A DNA stretch of 64,000 bases from Actinoplanes lutulentus (GTDB taxonomy: Bacteria; Actinomycetota; Actinomycetes; Mycobacteriales; Micromonosporaceae), in contig NZ_QLMJ01000013.1 of the NCBI RefSeq assembly GCF_003259845.1, forward strand, positions 62,001 through 126,000, in the 5' to 3' direction. Positions 17,842 through 26,721 of the stretch are shown one piece after another (the first letter of the stretch is position 1; the number at the start of each line of letters is the position of its first letter). The notes below the pieces were generated by a model that was given only the letters and a program-made list of their open reading frames with translations, made no database searches and had not been told where the DNA came from. A program made the translations under genes and the position numbers.

Positions 17842-17867
17842 GTGTAAGTTTTTACACGTCCAGTGCT
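17842..17867. promoter_or_regulatory. Operator region between fadD and the TetR operon
   Basis: GTGTAAGTTTTTACAC at 17842-17857 is a perfect 16-bp palindrome. Overlapping it, TTTACACGTCCAGTG (17851-17865) matches the pattern TTTACAC-N4-AGTG of the palindrome upstream of the transporter operon at 30235-30249. The site lies about 40-65 bases upstream of both divergent starts, as expected for repression by the adjacent TetR. Confidence 0.7.
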
Positions 17868-17905
17868 GATTTCGTAATTTCGCTTCGTTGACCCAGGGAG
17901 TTCGG

Positions 17906-18538
17906 ATGGCTCGGCCCCGGCAGGCGCTGCTCACCCGGGAGCGGATCGTCGAGGCGGCGGCCGCCCTGATCGACGCGGAAGGCCTGGACGCGCTGTCGAT
18001 GCGGCGGCTCGCCACCGAGCTCGGCGTGCAGGGTCCGTCGCTCTACAACCACTTCGCCACCAAGGCGGAGATCGTCGACGCGGTGGCCGAGTCCGTGGTC
18101 GCCCAGGTCGACATCGACGTCTTTCACCACAGTGACTGGCGTGAGGCGTTGCGGCTCTGGGCGAAGTCGTACCACGCGGTGCTCACCGCGCATCCGAACA
18201 TCGTCCCGGTGCTGGCCACCGGTCCCGGGCGCCGGCCGGCCGGTCTGGCGATGGCCGAGGCGGTCTACGGCGCGCTCCTCGACGCCGGATGGTCGCGGGC
18301 CCGGGCCACGCACATCGGGGCCCTGATGCGTTACCTGATCACCGGCTCGGCGCTCGGATCCTTCGCGCTGGGCTTCGAAGCGGACCCGGGGCTCTACGAC
18401 GAGCGCTATCCGCACCTGCACCGCGCCCACGAACTCGCGGCACACCGTGACGCGGTTGACGAGGGCGCCTTCGAACTGGGGCTGGATCTGTTGATCGCCG
18501 GCCTCACCGAACGCTACGACCAGGGGGTACGCCGATGA
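17906..18538 (+). CDS. TetR family regulator of the catabolic locus (210 aa)
   Basis: The N-terminal helix-turn-helix contains SMRRLATELGVQGPSLYNHF, followed by a TetR_C-like ligand domain with RYLITGSALGSFALGFEADP. The ATG at 17906 has AGGGAG five bases upstream; an earlier in-frame start at 17888 lacks one. It is the first gene of a plus-strand operon, overlapping the aldehyde dehydrogenase by four bases (ATGA). Its likely operator is the palindrome at 17842-17857, and it probably responds to an acyl-CoA or aldehyde of the pathway. Confidence 0.9.
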   Translation: MARPRQALLTRERIVEAAAALIDAEGLDALSMRRLATELGVQGPSLYNHFATKAEIVDAVAESVVAQVDIDVFHHSDWREALRLWAKSYHAVLTAHPNIVPVLATGPGRRPAGLAMAEAVYGALLDAGWSRARATHIGALMRYLITGSALGSFALGFEADPGLYDERYPHLHRAHELAAHRDAVDEGAFELGLDLLIAGLTERYDQGVRR

Positions 18539-19944
18539 CGTCGGAATTCCGTGATCAGCTCTACATCGGCGGCCAGTGGGTGCCGCCGGAGTCCGCCGAG
18601 CGGATCGAAGTGGAGAACCCGTACACCGAGAAGGTCTTCGGGCACGTGCCCGCGGGCACCGCCGAGGATGTGAACCTCGCCGTCTCCGCGGCTCGCCAGG
18701 CCTTCGAGGGCTGGGCCGCGACGCCGGCCGGCGAGCGCGGCGCGGCGCTCGGGCGCCTGCACCAGGCCCTCGCGGCGCGCGCCGGCGAGATCGCCGAGAC
18801 CGTCGGGCGCGAGCTCGGCACGCCCCTCAAGATCGCGAAGGCGGTCCAGGCAGGACTTCCTCTCACGGTCCTTTCCGGGTACGCGGAAATGGCCGCCCGT
18901 CCCGAGCCGGACGAGACGATCGGAAACTCGCTCGTCGTCCACGAGCCGGCCGGGGTGGTCGGCGCGATCACCCCGTGGAACTACCCCCTGCATCAGGTGG
19001 TGGCGAAAGTCGCCGGGGCCTTGGCCGCCGGCTGCACCGTGGTGCTCAAACCGAGTGAGCTGACGCCCCTGGTGGCCTGTCTGCTCGCCGACGCGGCACA
19101 CGAATCGGGCCTGCCGGCCGGCGTCCTCAACCTGGTCACCGGCACCGGTCAGGTGGTCGGCGCGTCGATCGCCGGGCACCCGGACGTCGACCTGGTCTCG
19201 TTCACCGGCTCCACCGCGACCGGCCGGGCCATCTCGCACGCGGCCGCCGACCGGATCGCCAAGGTCTCCCTGGAGCTGGGCGGCAAGTCCGCCAACGTGA
19301 TCCTCGCCGACGCCGACGTGGTCAAGGCCGTGAAGGTCGGTGTCGGCAACGCGTTCCTCAACTCCGGCCAGACGTGCACGGCGTGGACCCGGATGCTGGT
19401 GCACCGCGACCTCTACGACGAGGCGGTGGAGCTGGCCGCCAAGACCGCCGCCGGTTACACCGTGGGTGACCCTTTCGACCCCGCGACCCGGCTCGGGCCG
19501 CTGGTCTCCGCGGCCCAGCAGGATCGGGTACGCGGATTCATCTCGCGTGCGACCGCCAGGCTGGTCGCCGGTGGCCTGGACGCACCGCTGCCGGCCACCG
19601 GGCACTTCGTGGCGCCGACCGTCTTCGCCGACGTCGACCCGGACAGCGAGCTGGCCCAGGAGGAGATCTTCGGCCCGGTGCTGTCGATCATCCCGTTCGA
19701 CGATGACGACCATGCCGTGGCGATCGCCAACAACTCGAAGTACGGCCTGGCCGGCGCGGTCTGGGGCTCCGACGAGCGAGCCCTTGCCGTGGCCCGGCGG
19801 CTGCGCACCGGAGCCGTCGACGTGAACGGCGGCTCGTTCAACCCGTTCGCGCCGTTCGGCGGTTACAAGCAGTCCGGCGTCGGCCGGGAGCTGGGCGCGT
19901 ACGGCCTGGCGGAATTCCAGCAGGTGAAGGCCATTCAGCGATGA
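18535..19944 (+). CDS. NAD(P)-dependent aldehyde dehydrogenase (469 aa)
   Basis: Oxidises an aldehyde to its acid. The coenzyme motif is FTGSTATG (223-230), the general base is Glu247 in LELGGKS, and the nucleophile is Cys281 in NSGQTC. The C-terminal EEIFGPVLS and FGGYKQSGVGRELG are also intact. The length is typical of class 1/2 enzymes. It overlaps the TetR gene upstream and the alcohol dehydrogenase downstream by four bases each, so the three are co-translated. Together with the alcohol dehydrogenase it suggests alcohol to aldehyde to acid oxidation, feeding fadD. Confidence 0.95.
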   Translation: MTSEFRDQLYIGGQWVPPESAERIEVENPYTEKVFGHVPAGTAEDVNLAVSAARQAFEGWAATPAGERGAALGRLHQALAARAGEIAETVGRELGTPLKIAKAVQAGLPLTVLSGYAEMAARPEPDETIGNSLVVHEPAGVVGAITPWNYPLHQVVAKVAGALAAGCTVVLKPSELTPLVACLLADAAHESGLPAGVLNLVTGTGQVVGASIAGHPDVDLVSFTGSTATGRAISHAAADRIAKVSLELGGKSANVILADADVVKAVKVGVGNAFLNSGQTCTAWTRMLVHRDLYDEAVELAAKTAAGYTVGDPFDPATRLGPLVSAAQQDRVRGFISRATARLVAGGLDAPLPATGHFVAPTVFADVDPDSELAQEEIFGPVLSIIPFDDDDHAVAIANNSKYGLAGAVWGSDERALAVARRLRTGAVDVNGGSFNPFAPFGGYKQSGVGRELGAYGLAEFQQVKAIQR

Positions 19945-21029
19945 CCCATTACATGACCGGCCTGGTCGTACGGACCGAAGGCGCCCCGGCCGAGATCGTC
20001 GAGCTGCGGCTCCCCGAGATCGGCCCGGGCCAGGTACGCGTGAAGATCCGCGCGGCCGGCGTCTGCCACTCCGACCTCTCGATGATCAACGGCACGCTCC
20101 GGCCGCCGCACCCGCTGGTGCTCGGCCACGAGGCGGCCGGCGAGGTCGTCGAGGTGGGCGAGCACGTCACCCGGACGTCCGTCGGCGACCACGTGGTGCT
20201 GAACTGGCAGCCGGCCTGCCGGACCTGCTGGTTCTGCGAGAACGGCGAGCCGTGGCTCTGCTCCACTTCGCACGGCGTCGCCGCGCTGGAGAACGGCATG
20301 ACCCTCGACGGCGATCCGGTGCACGTGACGCTCGGCGTGGGCGCGTTCGCGGAGCAGGTCGTCGTGCCGGAGAACGCCGTCATCTCCGTACCCAAGGACC
20401 TGGGTTTTGATCTTGCCGCTCTGCTGGGGTGCGCGGTCCTGACCGGAACCGGCGCGATCCGCAACACCGCGCAGGTGGCCCTGGGCGAATCGGTGCTGGT
20501 CATCGGCCTGGGCGGAGTGGGGCTGTCGGCGGTCGCGGCAGCCCGCGCGGCCGGCGCCGACCAGGTGATCGCGGTCGACGTCAGCGAGGCGAAAAAGGGC
20601 CTCGCGGAAGCGGCCGGCGCCACCGATTTCGTGGTGTCCTCGGAAAACCTGTCCAAGGAGATCCGCTCCCGCACGTCCCGCCGCGGCGTCGACCACGCCA
20701 TCGAGTGCGTGGGCCGCGCGTCCACGATCCGGGCGGCGTGGCGAGCCACCCGATCCGGCGGCCAGGTCACCGTGGTCGGCATGGGCGCGGCCGACGACAT
20801 GGTCCAGCTGAGCGCCCTGGAGATCTTCAGCTCGGCGCGGATCCTGCGAGCCTCGGTCTACGGCCAGGCGGACACCGACCTGGAGGTCCCGGCCCTGGCC
20901 CAGGCGGTGCTGTCCGGCGAGCTGAACCTGGACTTCCTGGTCACCGACCGGATCACCCTGGCCGACGTGCCGGCGGCCTTCGAGCGAATGTCCCGGGGCG
21001 AGGGCGCCCGCTCAGTGGTCGAGCTCTAG
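19941..21029 (+). CDS. Zinc-dependent alcohol dehydrogenase, class III-like (362 aa)
   Basis: Medium-chain dehydrogenase. The catalytic zinc ligands include Cys42 and His63-Glu64 (GHEAAGEV). The structural zinc loop holds Cys93, 96, 99 and 107 (PACRTCWFCE ... WLC). The Rossmann fingerprint is GLGGVGLSA. It resembles actinobacterial enzymes that can use mycothiol or NDMA-linked cofactors, but the substrate is unknown. It is the last gene of its operon, followed by a strong hairpin. Confidence 0.92.
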   Translation: MTHYMTGLVVRTEGAPAEIVELRLPEIGPGQVRVKIRAAGVCHSDLSMINGTLRPPHPLVLGHEAAGEVVEVGEHVTRTSVGDHVVLNWQPACRTCWFCENGEPWLCSTSHGVAALENGMTLDGDPVHVTLGVGAFAEQVVVPENAVISVPKDLGFDLAALLGCAVLTGTGAIRNTAQVALGESVLVIGLGGVGLSAVAAARAAGADQVIAVDVSEAKKGLAEAAGATDFVVSSENLSKEIRSRTSRRGVDHAIECVGRASTIRAAWRATRSGGQVTVVGMGAADDMVQLSALEIFSSARILRASVYGQADTDLEVPALAQAVLSGELNLDFLVTDRITLADVPAAFERMSRGEGARSVVEL

Positions 21030-21038
21030 AACCAGATC

Positions 21039-21073
21039 ACCCCGGCTGGCTCTCAGTGAGAGTCAGCCGGGGT
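21039..21073. terminator. Hairpin between convergent operons
   Basis: ACCCCGGCTGGCTCTC (21039-21054) pairs with 21058-21073 with a single mismatch and a 3-base loop, ten bases after the alcohol dehydrogenase stop and about 60 bases after the stop of the convergent TetR. It can serve both directions. Confidence 0.8.
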
Positions 21074-21132
21074 CGTGTGTCACTGCGGTAGGAGCAGCGC
21101 CATCCGCCTGCGCAAAAAGCACATGGCCCCGG

Positions 21133-21714
21133 CTAGGCCGGGGTCAGCAGAGCGGCGACTGAGCGGTGCAGGGCTGACTGGGCTGTCTCGACCGGCATCT
21201 CCATCACGTCGCGCCAGGTTGACCAGGTCGGCCACTGGCTGATCGACGTCAGGGCGTTCAGCAGCTCCTCGTCCTGGCCGATCTCGGTGGCGAACGTGGT
21301 GGTCAGCTCGTCGCGTACCCGGGCGACATGCAGCCTGCGGTAGTGCTGCAATCCGGCGGAGAACGGTTCCTTGAGTGCGGAGGCCCGTGCGGCGGGCCCG
21401 ATCTCCTCCAGCAGACGGGCTCGCTGCTCGCAGAACGCCGCGATCCGCTCGTTCAGCGGCAGGTCGGCGGGTACGGGCTGGTACGAGGTGTCCCGCTGTT
21501 CGAGCACCCGCTGACCACTCGCGGTCATCAGGGCTTCCATGTCGGCGAAGTGGCTCCACAGGGCGCGCAGTGACACCCCGGCCAGTTTGGCGATCCGGTC
21601 CGCCGTGGGGCGCAGGTCGCCTTCGCCGATCAGGCGGAGGTGGGCGTCGACGATCGCGTTGCGGGTCCGTTCGGACCGGGCGGTGCGACCGTCGACGCGG
21701 GGCGGTGTTGTCAC
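21133..21714 (-). CDS. Second TetR family regulator (193 aa)
   Basis: The helix-turn-helix is TADRIAKLAGVSLRALWSHF. The GTG at 21714 overlaps the acyl-CoA dehydrogenase stop by four bases (GTGA); the longer frame to 21885 lies wholly inside that gene. It is the last gene of the minus-strand transporter/catabolic operon, so it is made together with the enzymes. A self-limiting repressor that acts on the operon promoter at about 30.2 kb is a reasonable inference. Confidence 0.85.
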   Translation of the reverse strand: MTTPPRVDGRTARSERTRNAIVDAHLRLIGEGDLRPTADRIAKLAGVSLRALWSHFADMEALMTASGQRVLEQRDTSYQPVPADLPLNERIAAFCEQRARLLEEIGPAARASALKEPFSAGLQHYRRLHVARVRDELTTTFATEIGQDEELLNALTSISQWPTWSTWRDVMEMPVETAQSALHRSVAALLTPA

Positions 21715-22910
21715 GAACCACTCCGGTGACGCTTCAGCTCGCGGTGCGCCAGCGATCGCTTGTGGACCTCGTCGGGGCCGTCGGCGAGACGCAGCGTGCG
21801 CGCGGACGTCCAGAGCGAGGCGAGCGGGGTGTCCTGGCTGGTACCGGCCGCGCCGTGCGCCTGGATCGCCTTGTCCAGGATCCACTCGACGGTCGACGGC
21901 ACCACGATCTTGATGGCCTGGATCTCGGTGTGCGCGCCCTTGTTGCCGACCGTGTCCATCAGCCAGGCGGCCTTCAGCACCAGCAGCCGGGCCTGCTCGA
22001 TCCGGACCCGGGACTCGGCGATCCAGTCCTGGACGACGCCCTGCTCGGCGAGGGGTTTGCCGAACGGCGTACGCGTGAGCGCCCGGACGCAGAGCAGCTC
22101 CAGAGCACGCTCGGCCATCCCGATGAGCCGCATGCAGTGGTGGATCCGTCCCGGACCGAGCCGGGCCTGCGAGATGGCGAAACCGCCGCCCTCTTCGCCG
22201 ATCAGGTTGGTGGCCGGTACGCGTACGTTCTCGAAGATGATCTCGGCATGCCCGCCGTGGTCTCCATCGGTGTAACCGAAAACGGTCATGCCGCGGGCGA
22301 CAGTGACGCCGGGGGTGTCCCGCGGGACCAGGATCTGGCTCTGCTGCACGTGCCGGGCGGCGTCCGGGTCGGTCTTGCCCATCACGATGAAGATCTTGCA
22401 GTTCGGGTTCATCGCGCCGGTGATGTAGAACTTGCGCCCGTTGATGACGTAGTCGTCGCCGTCGCGCTCGATCCGGGTGCCGATGTTGGTGGCGTCGGAG
22501 GAGGCGACCTGCGGCTCGGTCATCGCGAACGCGGACCTGATCTCGCCGGCCAGCAGCGGCTTGAGCCAGCGTTCCTGCTGCTCAGGGGTGCCGAACTCGG
22601 CGAGGACCTCCATGTTGCCGGTGTCCGGCGCGGCGCAGTTCAGCGCGGCCGGGGCGATGCCCGGGCTGCGGCCGGTGATCTCGGCGAGCGGCGCGTACTG
22701 GAGGTTGGTCAGGCCGGCGCCGTGGTCCCCGGGCAGGAAGAGGTTCCAGAGGCCGGCCTCCTTCGCGGCGGCCTGCAACGGTGCCAGGGCCGCCGGCGGC
22801 TCCCACCCATCGGTGTGAAAAGAAGACTCCGCCGGATACACGTACTCGTCCATGAAGGCGAGCAACCGCTTGCGATAGTCCTCGGTCTTCGCGTCGTACT
22901 CGAAGTCCAT
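21711..22910 (-). CDS. ACAD10/11-like acyl-CoA dehydrogenase (399 aa)
   Basis: Flavin acyl-CoA dehydrogenase that closely follows the C-terminal half of human ACAD10/11. It shows CAAPDTGNMEVLAEFGTPEQ, FAMTEPQVASSDATNI, LGPGRIHHCMRLIGMAER and LRLADGPDEVH in the same order. Together with a kinase partner, this family converts 4-hydroxyacyl-CoA, through a 4-phospho intermediate, to an ordinary beta-oxidation substrate. That is known for ACAD10/11 and for the Pseudomonas LvaA/LvaC system. Its ATG overlaps the stop of the APH-type kinase by one base (TGATG). The exact substrate is unknown. Confidence 0.92.
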   Translation of the reverse strand: MDFEYDAKTEDYRKRLLAFMDEYVYPAESSFHTDGWEPPAALAPLQAAAKEAGLWNLFLPGDHGAGLTNLQYAPLAEITGRSPGIAPAALNCAAPDTGNMEVLAEFGTPEQQERWLKPLLAGEIRSAFAMTEPQVASSDATNIGTRIERDGDDYVINGRKFYITGAMNPNCKIFIVMGKTDPDAARHVQQSQILVPRDTPGVTVARGMTVFGYTDGDHGGHAEIIFENVRVPATNLIGEEGGGFAISQARLGPGRIHHCMRLIGMAERALELLCVRALTRTPFGKPLAEQGVVQDWIAESRVRIEQARLLVLKAAWLMDTVGNKGAHTEIQAIKIVVPSTVEWILDKAIQAHGAAGTSQDTPLASLWTSARTLRLADGPDEVHKRSLAHRELKRHRSGS

Positions 22911-23890
22911 CAGTGTCCTTCCAGCGCTCGATGGCCCTGCTCGATCAGTTCGGGCACCATCGCGCCGACGGTGTCGAAACCGGCGCCGACGGTCTGGCCC
23001 TTGGTAAATCGGTAGTGCACGCCCTCGAGGATGACGGCGAGCTTGAACGCGGCGAAACCGACGTACCAGTGCAGGTCGCCGACGTCGCGGCCGCTGCGTC
23101 CGGCGTACCGGGCGGCCATCTCGCCGAGGGACGGGTGGCCGGCGAGGTCGGTCGGAGCGATCGGCTTGCCGTCGCGGAAGAGCAGCGGGCGGCCGGCGTA
23201 GACGAGCATCAGGGCGAGGTCACTGAGCGGGTCGCCCAGTGTGGACATCTCCCAGTCGAGTACCGCCTTGACCTCCAGCGACGGGCCGATCAGCACGTTG
23301 TCGAGGCGGAAGTCGCCGTGCACCACGGTGCCGGGGCCGCCGGCCGGGATGTCGGTGGCGAGCCGGGCGTGCAGTTCCTCGATGCCGGAGAGGTCACGGC
23401 TGCGGGACGCGTCGAGTTGCTTCTTCCACCGGCGTACCTGGCGTTCGTTGAAGCCCTCCGGACGGCCGAAGTCGCCGAGGCCGATCTTCTCCGGGTCGAG
23501 GGAGTGCAGGTCGGCGAGGGTATCGACCAGCCGGAGCGTCAGCTCTCCGAGATCGACGGCGGCGAGCTCGTCGGCATCCCGGTAGATATGGCCGTCGACG
23601 TGTTCCATGAGATAGAACGGCGCACCGATGACCGAGATGTCGTCACAGATGCGCACGGTCGCCGGCACCGGGAAGCCCGCGGACGACAAGGCGGACAGAA
23701 CCCGATATTCCCGCACCATGTCGTGCGCGGTCGGCAACACGTGCCCGAGAGGCGGCCGCCGCAGCACCCACCGGTTCGACCCGTCGGTCACGGCATAGGT
23801 CAGGTTCGACCGGCCGCCCGCGAACATCGTTGCCGTCAGCGGTGGACTGTCCAGATAGGCCTGAAGCTTCGGAAGATCAAGGCCCTTCAT
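22910..23890 (-). CDS. APH-type phosphotransferase, ACAD10/11 N-terminal-like (326 aa)
   Basis: Aminoglycoside-phosphotransferase-fold kinase. The phosphate-binding start is GGRSNLTYAV and the catalytic loop is HGDFRLDN (His191, Asp193, Asn198). The metal-binding DWE starts at Asp212 in LDWEMSTLGDP. Segments such as VIGAPFYLMEHVDG match the N-terminal half of ACAD11 and LvaA-like 4-hydroxyacyl-CoA kinases. ATG 23890 overlaps the preceding SDR stop (ATGA); the open frame to 23941 lies inside that gene. Pairing with the ACAD implies phosphorylation of a hydroxyacyl-CoA rather than antibiotic resistance. Confidence 0.9.
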   Translation of the reverse strand: MKGLDLPKLQAYLDSPPLTATMFAGGRSNLTYAVTDGSNRWVLRRPPLGHVLPTAHDMVREYRVLSALSSAGFPVPATVRICDDISVIGAPFYLMEHVDGHIYRDADELAAVDLGELTLRLVDTLADLHSLDPEKIGLGDFGRPEGFNERQVRRWKKQLDASRSRDLSGIEELHARLATDIPAGGPGTVVHGDFRLDNVLIGPSLEVKAVLDWEMSTLGDPLSDLALMLVYAGRPLLFRDGKPIAPTDLAGHPSLGEMAARYAGRSGRDVGDLHWYVGFAAFKLAVILEGVHYRFTKGQTVGAGFDTVGAMVPELIEQGHRALEGH

Positions 23891-24663
23891 GACGCTGCCG
23901 CCTCGAAACCGCGCTGCATCTTGTTCATGCCACCCAGCCAACGGTCCGGATCGCCCGCGCGCAAGCGGTAGTAGTCAGCGACTTCGGCGTGCGGCAGGAT
24001 CAGGAAGTTGCTGCCGCCGAGCGACTCGGCGACCAGGTCGGCGACGGCCTCGGGCGCGAGCGCGCCCTCGGCGAGGACCGCGGCGCTGCCGCTGCCGCGC
24101 TCGTTGCCACGGGTCAGCATGTCGGTACGCACACCCTGCGGGCAGAGCGCCTGCACGACCAGACCCCGGTGTGCGTACGTGGCGCGGAGCCATTCGGCGT
24201 ACGCAAGGGCCGCGTGTTTGGTGACCGAGTAGGTCGCGCTGCCCAGAAGGGTGAGCAGGCCGGCCGCGCTCACCGTGATGAGCAGGCGCTTGGGTGAGCC
24301 GCTGTCGAGCCAGCGGGGCAGCAGCGCCCGGGTCACGTAGACGTGCGACATCACGTTCACCCCGAAGTCGCGCTGCCACTGCGCGTCCGGTGTGTTCTCG
24401 TCGCCGGACGACAGCACGCCGGCGTTCGAGCAGAACAGGTCGATCCCGCCGAGCTCGGCGAACGCGGTGTCGATCAGATGCTGGACGTCGGCCTCGCTGG
24501 CGGCGTCGCCGGGCACCGCGATGCCACCGATCTCGCCGGCCACCGAGCGGGCCGCGTCGGCGTTCAGATCGTTGACCACGACCCGGGCGCCCTCGGCGGC
24601 GAACTTACGGGCGAGAGCGGCGCCGATCCCGCCGCCCGCGCCGGTGACGACTACCCGCTTCAC
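23887..24663 (-). CDS. Short-chain dehydrogenase/reductase (258 aa)
   Basis: Classical SDR with the cofactor motif TGAGGGIG (7-14), NAG (80-82), and the catalytic Ser132, Tyr145 and Lys149 (YSVTK). Asp32 after the second strand suggests NAD(H). It overlaps the next SDR upstream and the kinase downstream by four bases each. In the operon it could interconvert keto- and hydroxyacyl-CoA, the step before the kinase in LvaD-like pathways. Confidence 0.92.
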   Translation of the reverse strand: MKRVVVTGAGGGIGAALARKFAAEGARVVVNDLNADAARSVAGEIGGIAVPGDAASEADVQHLIDTAFAELGGIDLFCSNAGVLSSGDENTPDAQWQRDFGVNVMSHVYVTRALLPRWLDSGSPKRLLITVSAAGLLTLLGSATYSVTKHAALAYAEWLRATYAHRGLVVQALCPQGVRTDMLTRGNERGSGSAAVLAEGALAPEAVADLVAESLGGSNFLILPHAEVADYYRLRAGDPDRWLGGMNKMQRGFEAAAS

Positions 24664-25406
24664 TGGACGTTCCCGGTCAGGGTGATGCCACCGTCGAGCA
24701 CGATGGTCTGCCCGGTGATCCAGGCGGCGTCCGCCGAGCAGAGGAACGCCACGGTGCCGGCCACGTCGTCGGTGTTGCCGAGCCGGGCCAGCGGATATGT
24801 CGCCGCCACCTGTTCCTCGCGCCCTTCATAGAGAGCGGAGGCGAACCGGGTCTTCACGACCGCCGGGGCGACAGCGTTGACCCGGATCTTCGGAGCCAGC
24901 TCGATGGCGAGCTCCTCGGTGAGGTGGATCAGCGCGGCCTTGGTGGTGCCGTAGAACCCGATGCCGGGCGCCGGGCGTACGCCGGAGACCGACGAGATGT
25001 TCACGATCGAACCGCCGGCCGAGCCGAGCCCGCCGCGCAGCGCTTCCTGCACCCAGCCGAGCGTGCCGATCAGGTTGACCTCGGCCATCTTGCGGGCGGC
25101 GCCCAGGTCGAGGGTGGCGAGCGGCCCGTACGCCGGGTTGATCCCGATGTTGTTGATCAGTGTGGTGATCGTGCCGAACCGGTCGGTGACCGTGTCGATC
25201 ACGGCGGCCCGATGGTCCGGGTTGTCACCCTTGCCGGCGACGCCGAGCGCCACCTCGGGGCCGCCGAGTTCCTTCACGGCGGCATCGAGAGCGTCGGCGT
25301 CGCGGCCGGTGATGCAGACTTTCGCGCCCTGCGCGACGAAGCGTTGCGCGATGGCGAACCCGATTCCCCGGCTGGCTCCGGTCACGATCGCTACCTGGTC
25401 CGCCAT
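24660..25406 (-). CDS. FabG-like short-chain dehydrogenase/reductase (248 aa)
   Basis: Classical SDR with TGASRGIG (9-16), NNIG, a catalytic Ser near 139, Tyr152 and Lys156 (YGTTK), and a C-terminal ITGQTIVLDGG. An Arg at the end of the second strand (ITGRD) suggests NADP(H). It overlaps the following SDR by four bases and sits 46 bases after the substrate-binding protein gene. It may act as a 3-hydroxyacyl-CoA or 4-ketoacyl-CoA reductase. Confidence 0.93.
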   Translation of the reverse strand: MADQVAIVTGASRGIGFAIAQRFVAQGAKVCITGRDADALDAAVKELGGPEVALGVAGKGDNPDHRAAVIDTVTDRFGTITTLINNIGINPAYGPLATLDLGAARKMAEVNLIGTLGWVQEALRGGLGSAGGSIVNISSVSGVRPAPGIGFYGTTKAALIHLTEELAIELAPKIRVNAVAPAVVKTRFASALYEGREEQVAATYPLARLGNTDDVAGTVAFLCSADAAWITGQTIVLDGGITLTGNVQ

Positions 25407-25452
25407 CGCTACAACCTCCAGAAGTCTTGTTTATGCAGAGTGAGTGCAGATA

Positions 25453-26721
25453 TTACGCGGCCGGTACGCCGTTGGACGGCGGCGTCACGACCTGGGCAGT
25501 GTGCGGAGCAACAGCGCCCTCGGCGTCGTCGGTGGTGTACGCGGTACCGAAGAAGACCGCCTTGCCCCCTTCGACCTTGGTGAGCTGCGTTCCGCCGTAC
25601 CCGGCATGATCCGTGGCCGAGAAGCGCAGCGGAACCAATCCCGGTCCTCCGAAGCCGTTCTTCTTGACCGCTTCGACGATCCCGTCGCGGGTCAGGTCCT
25701 TGCCCGCGGCCTGGAGCGACTGCACGAACAGGTACGCCACCGACATGCCGTAGACGACGTTGTTGTCGAACTCGGCGCCGTTGTTGTACTCCGTGTTGAC
25801 CTTCTTGAAGAGCGAGATCCACGGGTTGGCCTCGTCGGTGCTGAGCGGCAGGTAGTTCGCCGCCACCAGGCCCTCCATCAGCGGCGCGGCGGCACCGAGG
25901 GCCTTGCCGACGGTGGTCGGGTCAGCGCCCACGTTACTCACCACGAACTGCGGTTTGAAGGCGATCTTCGCGGCCGTCCCGATCGAGAGCGCCGTGAAAC
26001 CGGGGATGGTCGCCAGCACGACGACCTCACAGCCGGCCGCCTTGAACTGGCCGAACTGCGGTCCGACGTTCGGGTTGCTGGTCACGTACGTGCCCTTGGC
26101 CGCGACCGCGCCGACGACCTTCTCCAGGCCGAGCAGGCTGTCCCGGCCGAAGTCATCGTCCTGGCCGAGGAAGCAGACCTTCTTGCCGGCCAGGTTGTCC
26201 TTCACGTACGTACCGAGGATCTTGCCTTCGACGGTGTAGTCGGGGTTGAAGCCGAACGTGCCCGGATATTTGTCGGGCTGGTTCCAGCTGCGGCTGCCGC
26301 TCGCCACGAACAGGTCGGGCACCCGGTTGGTCTTGAGGAAGTCCAGCACGCCGGTGTGCGTCGGGGTGCCGAGGCCGTTGATGACGGCGAACACCTTGTC
26401 CTGCAGCACCAGCTCACGGACCACCTGCTGGGTGGTCGCCGGGTTGTAACCGTCGTCCTTGACCTTGTACGTGATCTTGCGGCCGTGCACGCCGCCGTTC
26501 GCGTTCACGAAGTCGAAGTACGCCTTGGTGGCCGGCGAGATGCTGGCGTACCCGGCGGCTGCCGGACCGGTCAGCGGGTGGTGGGTTCCCACCACGACCT
26601 CGGTGTCGGTCACTCCTGGCACATCGGCGCCGCTGGTTGAGCCGCCGCCACCACCATCGCTGCTGCAGCCTGCGGCCAGCAACACCATGGCGGCGACAAA
26701 CGTCGTCGCAGTGCGTTTCAT
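25453..26721 (-). CDS. livK: Branched-chain-type ABC transporter substrate-binding lipoprotein (422 aa)
   Basis: Type I periplasmic-binding-fold protein (Peripla_BP_6, LivK-like). The signal peptide ends in the lipobox LLAAGC, giving a lipidated Cys19, and a Gly/Ser-rich linker follows. The mature part starts with VTDTEVVVGTHHPLTGPAAAGYASI, typical of the family. It captures the substrate for the adjacent permeases. Such proteins bind amino acids but often short acids or aromatic compounds, so the catabolic neighbours suggest an organic acid. The stop overlaps no gene, and the start overlaps the permease gene by four bases. Confidence 0.92.
   Translation of the reverse strand: MKRTATTFVAAMVLLAAGCSSDGGGGGSTSGADVPGVTDTEVVVGTHHPLTGPAAAGYASISPATKAYFDFVNANGGVHGRKITYKVKDDGYNPATTQQVVRELVLQDKVFAVINGLGTPTHTGVLDFLKTNRVPDLFVASGSRSWNQPDKYPGTFGFNPDYTVEGKILGTYVKDNLAGKKVCFLGQDDDFGRDSLLGLEKVVGAVAAKGTYVTSNPNVGPQFGQFKAAGCEVVVLATIPGFTALSIGTAAKIAFKPQFVVSNVGADPTTVGKALGAAAPLMEGLVAANYLPLSTDEANPWISLFKKVNTEYNNGAEFDNNVVYGMSVAYLFVQSLQAAGKDLTRDGIVEAVKKNGFGGPGLVPLRFSATDHAGYGGTQLTKVEGGKAVFFGTAYTTDDAEGAVAPHTAQVVTPPSNGVPAA

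Noticed and set aside
22910..23890. Aminoglycoside resistance kinase
   Set aside because: The fold is shared, but the sequence and the coupled ACAD partner match the ACAD10/11 kinase half.
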